Assembly (NCBI RefSeq): GCF_003477605.1
Contig: NZ_QUDR01000037.1
Location: forward strand, 1-10,298
Source of the DNA: Clostridium sp. AF37-5
GTDB lineage: Bacteria > Bacillota > Clostridia > Lachnospirales > Lachnospiraceae
Length of the DNA stretch: 10,298 nt
Direction of reading: 5' to 3'
Shown: one piece after another, positions 1 to 5,743 of the stretch
Numbering within the stretch: the stretch's first letter is position 1
Layout of the letters: each line of letters opens with the position of its first letter
Position numbers and translations under genes: made by a program
The notes under the pieces: generated by a model
The model's input: the letters and a program-made list of their open reading frames with translations, nothing else
Databases searched by the model: none
What the model was told of the DNA's origin: nothing

Positions 1-51
1 GGAAAGGTCGGTACGGGAAAGCATGAGCCGCCCGCTTGCCGTGTCGACACC
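1..51 (-). pseudogene. Start of a third RHS copy (N-terminal motif), joined out of frame to copy B
   Basis: Read from position 51 downwards in the frame starting at 51, this stretch encodes GVDTASGRLMLSRTDLS. That matches 15 of 17 residues of GVDTATGHLMLSRTDLS in copy B (residues 68-84, positions 1925-1875). The DNA is about 76% identical (39/51), so this is a divergent paralogue and not a copy of the same sequence. The motif belongs near the N-terminus of RHS proteins, just after the signal peptide, but here it follows the middle of copy B in a different frame. A TAA lies just upstream in the motif's own frame and there is no start codon or signal peptide. It is therefore the edge of a third rhs gene that lost its 5' end at the junction; the rest lies beyond the window. 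Confidence 0.75.
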
Positions 52-2126
52 GTGCTTACCAGTTTATTTTTTGTACCTGCACCAGAATAGGATTCCTCCG
101 TCACCAGAGGGCATACAAAAGCAGCGTCCCCTGCCAGATATCCTTGAGCTGTTTGATACGTGTATGTCGTCGTATACAGGTGTTCCTTCCCTTTATTTTT
201 TGCCAGATATGCTTTGGGGGATTTCTTGGTTAAGACATTCCGGTACTTATCATAAGTATGCCCCTGTTTGGTCGTGACAGCCTTATCTCCCTTCTTTCCG
301 AAGGACTTGTCGGTTTCCGTAAGTACGAGGGAACCCTGTTCATTTTTATCATAACTGTACAGGGTTTCCTCCTTTTCTTTCCCATAATTTATCTCATCCG
401 TAAGAAGTTTATTTTCATTATATACATACAGACTGACATTTTTCTTGGTATCCTTTTTAAGCCTTAAGGTATCCGGGTTGATTTTGGATTTCTTATAGGT
501 ATAATCATAATACTTTCCGTTTGTTTTATATTTGTTCGGATTAAAGCTGCTGACAACCGTTACCGTGCGGAGTCCTTCATTTCCGTACTGCCAGACTTCA
601 TAAGCGGTTTTCCAGTTGCCTTTATCGTCTTTTTCCCGCTCCCTGAAATCATCATAGGAACGGAGTCCGTCGGTTCCTTTTTTCTGGAAATAATCGTATT
701 TGACGCCATTTGATTTTTTGCCCGTCTTCGTATCTTTTTCATATTCCCTGGTTACATAAAACTGCTCCGTCACCACATCCCTTTTCTGCCCGGCACCGGC
801 ATCTTTTGTGCCATGCAGGGAACCGGCACGGTACTCATAGTGGGTTTCGTTTCCGTCTGCCGTGATTTTGTTCAGAAGGTAACTCTGGTTCGTAGAAACA
901 CGCTGGGATGCCACCCCGGCACCGGAGGTGTTGACCAGCCGCTCCACCGTCTTATAACTATACTTTTCTTTGCTGCCGTCTACGGTCGCACTGGTCAGGA
1001 TCACACCATGCAGCCTGTCCCCATGATGAGGTGTATAGGATTTTTCTTCCGTTTCGTAAGAGATTGTCTTCTTGGACACGCCTCCCCCGGCAGCTTTGCC
1101 CTGAACGGTTACTGATGAAAGGGTCTTTTCCCCATCGTCGTTGTTATAATGGAACGCAATCTCCCGTCCGACGGAATCCGTGATTTTACTGAAATAAATG
1201 CCGTCTGTATAAGTATAGGTAATCTTGTTATCATGGGCATCCTTCTGCAGCACAATTACTCCGTCCTCGTTAAAGTAGGTACGGAGTCCGGTTTTATCTC
1301 TCAGAAGGTATTTACAGGCGATACCGTCTACGCTTTTGTCCCAGTCTTCCAGTTTAATGTCATCATAATCATAGCCTTCCAGTCCCTTGATATGATAACA
1401 TTTATTATCGTCATCTGCCTCTGTTTCGATATTTGCCACACCGGCACTGCCGTAATGCAGGTAGGTAGGATTCTTCCCCCATCCTTCCTCTTCTGTCAAC
1501 GTAACTGTTTCGATCCACGGGAAATCATACCGCCAGCCACTCGCCAAACCATATACGTTATGTCCCTCGTTACTGACAATCTTCGTTCTCTGGGTGTCTT
1601 CCTCATAATGCTTTTTTCCATTAAGCGACACCCCTTTCCATCCAGCGCCCTTTTCATATTTTACCAACAGGTTTTTCAACGCATTTTTATGGTTTTTCAA
1701 AACGGCGGCGTTCACGACAATGCGTCTTTGAGAGCCGTCTGAGGCTGTGTAGTAAACCCAGAGGGTATCCACCTCCAGATCCTCTATATATTCCACCGTG
1801 GCATGTCCAAGATTTGCTTCATTGCTGTCATAATAGCGGTTCAGTTCAAAGTCCATGCCGCCTGTTCCTTCGAGGGAAAGATCTGTCCGGGAAAGCATCA
1901 GATGACCGGTGGCGGTATCAACACCATCTGCTGCTTCGGCTTCCAACGGGGAACCGGCAAGGCGGTTTTCATACACACTCCGGAAGGTGTCGCCATACGC
2001 TGCTTCCATCGCTGTGTCATAGGTTTCCCCTGCCGCCTGACAGGTGGTGCCGGTAGCAAAAAGTACTGCTCCGCAAAGCAAGGCTGTGGCTGCTGCTTTT
2101 GTGATTCCCTTTTTGATCTTTCCCAT
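1..2126 (-). CDS. RHS/YD-repeat polymorphic toxin, N-terminal part (copy B; runs off the window, probably broken)
   Basis: This is the 5' part of a secreted RHS-family protein. The ATG at 2126 has an AGGAG ribosome site (2136-2140) nine bases upstream. Residues 1-32 form a signal peptide: basic MGKIKKGITK, a hydrophobic core, and likely signal peptidase I cleavage near CQAAG. The canonical N-terminal RHS motif follows at residues 68-84 (DGVDTATGHLMLSRTDLS), then FELNRYYDSNEAN, as in DUF6531-type domains. YD-like strands follow, for example ITYTYTDGIYFSKITDSVGR. From residue 571 the protein aligns with copy A (ENKLLTDEINYGKEKEE, KSPKAYLAKNKG) up to about residue 690 (TKNKLVSTV). The frame stays open to position 3, but from about position 51 the DNA encodes the N-terminal RHS motif of another copy in a different frame. 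The last 17 or so residues in frame are thus nonsense and no core end or toxin is present here. I infer a recombined, probably non-functional gene. Confidence 0.88.
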   Translation of the reverse strand, partial: MGKIKKGITKAAATALLCGAVLFATGTTCQAAGETYDTAMEAAYGDTFRSVYENRLAGSPLEAEAADGVDTATGHLMLSRTDLSLEGTGGMDFELNRYYDSNEANLGHATVEYIEDLEVDTLWVYYTASDGSQRRIVVNAAVLKNHKNALKNLLVKYEKGAGWKGVSLNGKKHYEEDTQRTKIVSNEGHNVYGLASGWRYDFPWIETVTLTEEEGWGKNPTYLHYGSAGVANIETEADDDNKCYHIKGLEGYDYDDIKLEDWDKSVDGIACKYLLRDKTGLRTYFNEDGVIVLQKDAHDNKITYTYTDGIYFSKITDSVGREIAFHYNNDDGEKTLSSVTVQGKAAGGGVSKKTISYETEEKSYTPHHGDRLHGVILTSATVDGSKEKYSYKTVERLVNTSGAGVASQRVSTNQSYLLNKITADGNETHYEYRAGSLHGTKDAGAGQKRDVVTEQFYVTREYEKDTKTGKKSNGVKYDYFQKKGTDGLRSYDDFREREKDDKGNWKTAYEVWQYGNEGLRTVTVVSSFNPNKYKTNGKYYDYTYKKSKINPDTLRLKKDTKKNVSLYVYNENKLLTDEINYGKEKEETLYSYDKNEQGSLVLTETDKSFGKKGDKAVTTKQGHTYDKYRNVLTKKSPKAYLAKNKGKEHLYTTTYTYQTAQGYLAGDAAFVCPLVTEESYSGAGTKNKLVSTVSTRQAGGSCFPVPTF
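365..417. repeat. 53-bp perfect direct repeat, copy B member
   Basis: This stretch is identical to 10246-10298. It encodes KLLTDEINYGKEKEE in copy B. Identity drops abruptly below position 365, where copies A and B become clearly different at the DNA level. Confidence 0.95.
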
Positions 2127-2212
2127 AAATATTCACTCCTATCTGTTTCATTCCGATTCATCGCACATCATAGTAATAAAATGAACCGCTCCCCATCTGT
2201 TCCATTCATATG

Positions 2213-2404
2213 TTATTCTGATTTCTCTTTCATCAGGTCTTCTACCGTTTTTCCGGCATCCAGCTGTTCCAGCACTTTTTCAAAAGTACAGGTCTCATTC
2301 AAAATCAGAAGCGCCACGTTGGTCCGCTCCTCTTTGCTGAGGGATCTATCCTTTAACCGCCGGTTCTGCGCTTTTGTGAGGCCTAACTGCTCCTCCGTGG
2401 AAAA
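2213..2404 (-). pseudogene. Short unrecognised protein fragment upstream of rhs copy B
   Basis: An open frame of about 63 codons reads FSTEEQLGLTKAQNRRL, continues through SKEERTNVALLILNE, and ends LMKEKSE before TAA at 2215-2213. It is strongly charged and looks helical. It has no ATG near its start and no ribosome site, and it begins exactly where the IS110-like remnant stops making sense, in a different frame. This suggests the 3' tail of a gene whose beginning was lost at a recombination point. The composition looks like real coding sequence, but I do not recognise the family. It ends 86 bases before the start codon of copy B, so it may be a leftover of whatever normally precedes rhs in this array. 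Confidence 0.4.
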
Positions 2405-2573
2405 TTTCCCTATGCAGTTGGTTCAGATTTCGAATTCAATCCTCCGTAAGCTGGTCTCGGAACATGAAGTATCTCCTTAATTCCGCATACAACCCCTCCG
2501 GAAGATACGGCATATCATAGTTTCCATCCTTTACAAGATTTGCTATCAATTTTGGATCTTTACTGTCATCATC
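2404..2573 (-). pseudogene. Decayed IS110-family transposase fragment
   Basis: The minus strand reads DDDSKDPKLIANLVKDG, then NYDMPYLPEGLYAELRRY, FMFRDQLTED, a TGA stop, and IRNLNQLHREIF. This matches the region of IS110-family DEDD transposases that typically reads KNDxKDAxxIAxLVKDGRY...P.GxYAELR...R..LTEDL...xNxxHR. The fragment has a TAG immediately upstream, an internal TGA where the family has a Leu codon, and lacks both the start and the C-terminal Ser domain. It cannot make an active transposase. It shows that a second IS type once visited the gap between toxin cassette and rhs gene. The family call rests on motif recall only. Confidence 0.6.
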
Positions 2574-2607
2574 AATCTACTCTTCTCTTTCCGTCTATCC
2601 CTAAAAA

Positions 2608-3078
2608 TTACCATTCACACTCAAAATAAAGAACCCTGTGCGATTTATCTAAATAAAAATCTCCTACCCACGAGTCCGATATATATTTTCCATCGCTAGA
2701 AAAATCATAACTATACAAAAAATTATATTCTAGATTACTTTTCTGTACGAGTATTTTCTTTGGTATTATTTTTTTGGCCTTTTTAGTCTCTTTCCAGTCA
2801 TATTCTTGTGTTATTTTGCAACAAAAATTTTCTCCAATCTTTATAAAACCATCAAATTCTATATTTGAAAGTCCTATCTCTCTTTCATTGCTTTTTACAT
2901 CATAATAATATTTCACTTCCTCTATTTCTTCAATGCATGGAAATTGTTTTTGGACAAATTCTATATCAGTACCAACCTTCGCCTCGTTTCTATTCAAACA
3001 AAAAAACAACAATAATACAAATAACAAGACACAGGCAAATATCAGTATTCCAACCATACATTTATGCAATTTCAACAT
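2608..3078 (-). CDS. Membrane-anchored small protein, candidate immunity protein for the orphan toxin
   Basis: This is a 156-residue protein of no family I recognise. Residues 1-7 are short and basic, residues 8-28 form one strong transmembrane segment (MVGILIFACVLLFVLLLFFC), and the rest is a charged soluble domain with many Lys, Glu and aromatic residues, ending SHRVLYFECEW. The ATG at 3078 has a strong AAAGGAGG site (3088-3095) nine bases upstream. The gene sits 150 bases downstream of a truncated toxin-like tip (3471-3229) on the same strand, the usual place for an immunity gene. Like the toxin pieces, it is much more AT-rich than the rhs cores. Immunity is inferred from position and size. 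A small lipoprotein-like or regulatory membrane protein is the alternative. Confidence 0.7.
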   Translation of the reverse strand: MLKLHKCMVGILIFACVLLFVLLLFFCLNRNEAKVGTDIEFVQKQFPCIEEIEEVKYYYDVKSNEREIGLSNIEFDGFIKIGENFCCKITQEYDWKETKKAKKIIPKKILVQKSNLEYNFLYSYDFSSDGKYISDSWVGDFYLDKSHRVLYFECEW

Positions 3079-3228
3079 AAGGCAAATCCTCCTTTGTCAT
3101 CTCTCATATCCCAATAATCATTTCTATGACTTTAAATCTGTGCGTTGCACAACAATATTAAATGCAACTAAATAGCAATTTTCTTATTTTGTTTTATAAA
3201 AATTGCCGATACAGTGTTTTTAGTTCCA

Positions 3229-3471
3229 TCAATTGCTACTTCCTTTATATACTTTTATCTTGATTTTTGCAGTCCTATTTTTCCATGTAACATCCATGTG
3301 AACATAGCCATATGTTTCAAATGAACGCGCCCATCCAAGTTCCTCAAATCTACCATTCTCTCTATCCTTTGCTCGTGAACCAATATCCTGACTTCCATTA
3401 TTAAAGTTACTAAAACTTCCCATACCTGAAACGGGATTCGTACCTTGAAAATTCAATATTTCAGCTAACAA
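3229..3471 (-). pseudogene. Orphan C-terminal toxin tip, truncated by the IS element
   Basis: The open frame reads through the IS inverted end (LAEILNFQG) into SGMGSFSNFNNGSQDIGSRA, then ENGRFEELGWARSFETYGYV, HMDVTWKNRTAKIKIKVYKG and a TGA at 3231-3229. It begins right after the transposase stop in the same frame. The only available start is a TTG inside the IS end with no ribosome site, so it is the 3' remnant of a longer gene and not a native small gene. It ends in alternating beta-like strands and is followed by a candidate immunity gene, so I infer a displaced RHS or other polymorphic toxin tip. I cannot name the toxin family. A partial look-alike of its first 16 residues lies on the other side of the IS on the opposite strand. 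Confidence 0.55.
3404..3426. repeat. Outer inverted repeat, left arm
   Basis: This arm contains ACTAAAACTTCCCA and matches the reverse complement of 4979-5001 at 21 of 23 positions. It lies outside the 32-bp IS end and inside the orphan toxin fragment (codons for GMGSFSN). It is either a shared coding motif of two toxin remnants facing away from each other or part of a longer IS end. Confidence 0.7.
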
Positions 3472-3473
3472 AA
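3442..3473. repeat. IS terminal inverted repeat, transposase 3' side
   Basis: The sequence begins ACCTTGAAAATTCAATATTT and matches the reverse complement of 4932-4963 at 29 of 32 positions; the three differences are transitions. It starts 8 bases beyond the transposase stop codon. Confidence 0.8.
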
Positions 3474-3480
3474 TAGTGAT

Positions 3481-4860
3481 TTATGCCATTGCAATCTCTG
3501 GATGGAGTGCATTGCACAAATATTCAGGTAATCTTGCTTCAAAATCAGAAGTAAAAGCAGTCAGTTGCTCGTCACTGAGCTTTAAGATTTCCTGAAGGCT
3601 TGCCATTAAGGCAGCCATCAGAATAGCAAGTGATCTGCTGAAAGTAATGTCTGCCATTTCATCGACAAGAAAGAAGAACAACTCACCAAGAGTTCTCTGA
3701 TCTTCATTTTGGCGTTGTTCCATTGCAAGTAACATATACCTGGTAAACACAATGGCCACATGGGCTGTCAGTGCATCATAAGATAAGCTATGGCATTCTC
3801 CAATCAGGTTCAGCATGGATTTGCAGGTTTTAAAGAAAACCTCGATCTGCCATCGTTTTCCATAAATACGGATGATCTCTTCTTCGGAAAGAGTCGTATC
3901 TGTGCAGATAAAAGCAAGCCAGTCCTTGCGATTCACTTTGTTCCTTACACAAACGATCTTTGCTGGAATCGGATTCTCTTTTCCGACCATAATGTCAACG
4001 GAAAGCAGATATTTTGATCTGCCACGACGCTTCTTATTCTGGGAATAGATCTCTCTGATATTCAGCTGTTCACCACAGTACGAATATTTGATCCGGCTGC
4101 TTTTCTTGATCATGGCAATCACATTCATACCTTTTGAATGAATGTCTATGACCTGTGCCGGGTTGGAAAACCAGGAATCAAACAGGACATAATCCGCTTT
4201 CAGTCCTGCACTGAGCGCAGTGTCCAACAGAGTCATCATTGCTTCCGGTGCTTTTGTCTGAGCAAGCTTGCGTCTTTTGCCAGCAAGGGTTCTGTTATCA
4301 AAGTTCTTTACCGGACCAATGATATTTGTATCTTTTGCAGATGCCAGCAGACAGCTGTTTACGGGAATCAATGTATTTCCATCACTCCAGCTTAAAGTAA
4401 GCATTCGGAATCCTATTTTGAAACGCATATCCGTGTGGTCAAAAACTTTTGATCCCAGTTCTGTTTTCTTGCAACTGGTGCGGTTGAAAAGACTGTCATC
4501 AATGATGAAAACATTTTTCCTGCTATCATTCGTCAGATTTTTGATGTCATGATCTACGATATCCGCTGCAAGAAGAGAAGTGAAACGAAGCCAGTTTGTT
4601 TTTGTAGAATTAAGGAAACGGTAGAATGTGTCCTTGGAAAAATCTTCCTTAAAAGAGCTGGTCCGTTGCTGCATATACATGCTTCTTCCGACAAAAATGT
4701 TGCTGAGTTTGTACCGAAGCAGAGAAACAGGAGAAACACCTTTTTCTTTCGTTCCATTGCATCTGGCAAGAAGCTTGCCAACATGGTGTTTAGAAAAAAA
4801 TCTCTGAACACAGTCAACTAAGGCTTTTTCATCGGAATGGTTTTGTGGTATACTGGACAT
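3481..4860 (-). CDS. IS4-family DDE transposase
   Basis: This 459-residue transposase is predicted to cut and rejoin the element's ends using an RNase H-like DDE core. Catalytic candidates are Asp121/122 in FIIDDSLFNR, Asp228 in YVLFDSWFSNP, and Glu340 in RIYGKRWQIEVFFKTCK. The last contains the IS4-family YREK signature with exact spacing: Tyr333-x2-Arg336-x3-Glu340-x6-Lys347. An insertion-rich stretch (about 255-325) lies between the second Asp and the Glu, as in many IS4 proteins. Length and all motifs are intact with no frameshift, so it could be active. The ATG at 4860 has an AAAGGAG site nine bases upstream and a clear extended -10 promoter inside the element. I cannot assign a named IS. 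Confidence 0.93.
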   Translation of the reverse strand: MSSIPQNHSDEKALVDCVQRFFSKHHVGKLLARCNGTKEKGVSPVSLLRYKLSNIFVGRSMYMQQRTSSFKEDFSKDTFYRFLNSTKTNWLRFTSLLAADIVDHDIKNLTNDSRKNVFIIDDSLFNRTSCKKTELGSKVFDHTDMRFKIGFRMLTLSWSDGNTLIPVNSCLLASAKDTNIIGPVKNFDNRTLAGKRRKLAQTKAPEAMMTLLDTALSAGLKADYVLFDSWFSNPAQVIDIHSKGMNVIAMIKKSSRIKYSYCGEQLNIREIYSQNKKRRGRSKYLLSVDIMVGKENPIPAKIVCVRNKVNRKDWLAFICTDTTLSEEEIIRIYGKRWQIEVFFKTCKSMLNLIGECHSLSYDALTAHVAIVFTRYMLLAMEQRQNEDQRTLGELFFFLVDEMADITFSRSLAILMAALMASLQEILKLSDEQLTAFTSDFEARLPEYLCNALHPEIAMA

Positions 4861-4901
4861 GGCATAAATCTCCTTTGTAAAGATGGTTTTTCGACAACTC
4901 C

Positions 4902-4910
4902 ATTATACCA
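4902..4910 (-). promoter_or_regulatory. Extended -10 promoter of the transposase gene
   Basis: The minus strand reads TGGTATAAT, a perfect TATAAT with an upstream TGn extension, about 42 bases before the transposase ATG. No good -35 hexamer is present at 17 bases (GGGCAT), which is common for extended -10 promoters. Confidence 0.6.
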
Positions 4911-4931
4911 AACGGAACAGGTTTATGCCCT

Positions 4932-4963
4932 TTTTATTGGCTAAAATATTGAATTTTCAAGGT
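4932..4963. repeat. IS terminal inverted repeat, transposase 5' side
   Basis: The reverse complement begins ACCTTGAAAATTCAATATTT and pairs with 3442-3473 at 29 of 32 positions. It lies upstream of the transposase promoter. Confidence 0.8.
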
Positions 4964-5053
4964 TCAACACACCATATCGGTGTGGGAAGTTTTAGTTACT
5001 TAAACAACGAGGATATATCATCAAAAAGGATGCTGTTCCTGTTACCTGATTAG
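4964..5053 (+). pseudogene. Inverted toxin-like fragment next to the IS
   Basis: On the plus strand, in frame with the IS-end peptide LAKILNFQG, the sequence continues STHHIGVGSFSYLNN, then EDISSKR, and stops at TAG (5051-5053). Reading out of the IS, it aligns without gaps to the orphan toxin fragment on the other side (PVSGMGSFSNFNN). The shared parts are GxGSFS and the double Asn, whose codons differ only at third positions (AAC versus AAT). Similarity fades after about 5012. It therefore looks like a short remnant of a paralogous toxin gene lying in the opposite orientation. It is too short to be functional. Confidence 0.4.
4979..5001. repeat. Outer inverted repeat, right arm
   Basis: This arm contains TGGGAAGTTTTAGT and matches the reverse complement of 3404-3426 at 21 of 23 positions. 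Both arms lie at closely similar distances outside the 32-bp IS ends, so the spacing is conserved as well as the sequence. Confidence 0.7.
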
Positions 5054-5129
5054 GTGTTGTGTCTATATTTATTTTTTCAGCCACCGAAAAATGGTTTGTT
5101 TGCTATGCCCTTTATTCTTTGGGTGCCTT

Positions 5130-5726
5130 TTACTTATTTGTTTCAACCTTCTTCTTCCATACTTTATACATCTCGTATAAAGTAAATCTTTTTTCACAAT
5201 CTATATAATGAAGGGTACAATGATATACCGTCCTTCTTGGATTCAAACAATCATTTCCTATAAAACCTAATAAAACCGGCTCATTAACCGAATACTGTTT
5301 TTTCGGTTTTGTAAAAAACCCCCATGAAATATCATTTTCATTTTGTCTCCGAAAAACTTCAGCAAAATAGATGGCCACATCACTACAAATTGCCAGTGTC
5401 TCATAACTCAATTTTATATCGTCTGATATGATTTCTTCGCGAATCCATTGCGGATATTCTTTTGCTATTTCTTCTAATTCACTCCGTGTATATCGTTCTA
5501 TTTTTATTTGTTTTACATACCAATCCCAAATTTCAATTATTGAATTAACAGAAAAGTCCAGCTCTATAGATTGACCTTGTGAATGAACATATTCACACAA
5601 ATATTCTATCCTTTCATCAATATGTTCTATATACCAATTAAAATAGATTTCCGCTTCTCTCTTGGTGAAACTTAAAAAATCCCCTTTTTCTATAGGTGAC
5701 TCTGCTTCCGCAGCAATATACTCCAT
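5130..5726 (-). CDS. Candidate immunity protein for the copy A nuclease toxin
   Basis: This 198-residue acidic protein is predicted to be cytoplasmic, with no signal peptide or membrane segment. It probably neutralises the nuclease domain encoded just upstream. The N-terminal half is helical and rich in aromatic residues (FTKREAEIYFNWYIEHIDER, IIEIWDWYVKQ), and the second half contains YETLAICSDVAIYFAEVFRR and SWGFFTKPKK. I do not recognise a named immunity family. A longer frame from an ATG at 5744 overlaps the RHS stop by one base (TAATG) but lacks a ribosome site. The ATG at 5726 has AGGAGGG six bases upstream, so I prefer it. The gene begins 17 bases after the RHS stop, which indicates coupled expression. 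Like the toxin, it is AT-rich compared with the rhs core. The immunity role is inferred from position. Confidence 0.82.
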   Translation of the reverse strand: MEYIAAEAESPIEKGDFLSFTKREAEIYFNWYIEHIDERIEYLCEYVHSQGQSIELDFSVNSIIEIWDWYVKQIKIERYTRSELEEIAKEYPQWIREEIISDDIKLSYETLAICSDVAIYFAEVFRRQNENDISWGFFTKPKKQYSVNEPVLLGFIGNDCLNPRRTVYHCTLHYIDCEKRFTLYEMYKVWKKKVETNK

Positions 5727-5732
5727 TACAGT

Positions 5733-5739
5733 CCCTCCT
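5733..5739 (-). promoter_or_regulatory. Ribosome binding site deciding the immunity gene start
   Basis: AGGAGGG lies six bases before the ATG at 5726. The alternative ATG at 5744 has only AT-rich toxin-end sequence upstream, so this site selects the shorter product. Confidence 0.75.
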
Positions 5740-5743
5740 AGCA

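Larger units (their letters stand above)
3442..4963 (-). mobile_element. IS4-family insertion sequence, about 1.52 kb
   Basis: The element comprises one full-length transposase gene (4860-3481) bounded by 32-bp imperfect inverted repeats (29/32 identical). The total size is normal for the IS4 family. I see no target-site duplication directly outside the repeats: the left flank reads GGGATTCGT and the right flank TCAACACACC. Beyond the ends a further inverted similarity continues for about 50 bases on each side. Thus either the true ends lie further out, or the two flanks came from different, inverted sites through recombination between IS copies. The element separates the copy A toxin/immunity pair from the older cassette debris and copy B. 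Confidence 0.82.

Noticed and set aside
2130..2212. Promoter for rhs copy B (TATGAT on the minus strand)
   Set aside because: The hexamer is close to a -10 box but no acceptable -35 lies at 16-18 bases and there is no TGn extension; too weak to annotate.
1149..2480. Long plus-strand open frames opposite rhs copy B (1149-1742 and 1803-2480)
   Set aside because: They are cysteine- and phenylalanine-rich shadow translations of a clear RHS N-terminal coding region; the second also crosses the decayed fragments upstream of copy B.
3175..3206. 8-bp inverted repeat (GCAATTTT / AAAATTGC) as a terminator between orphan toxin and immunity gene
   Set aside because: The stem is short and AT-rich with a 16-base loop and no following T-run on the minus strand; likely chance in AT-rich DNA.
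5054..5129. Possible terminator or small gene after the immunity gene
   Set aside because: Only 3-4 bp stems are present and there is no open frame with a ribosome site.
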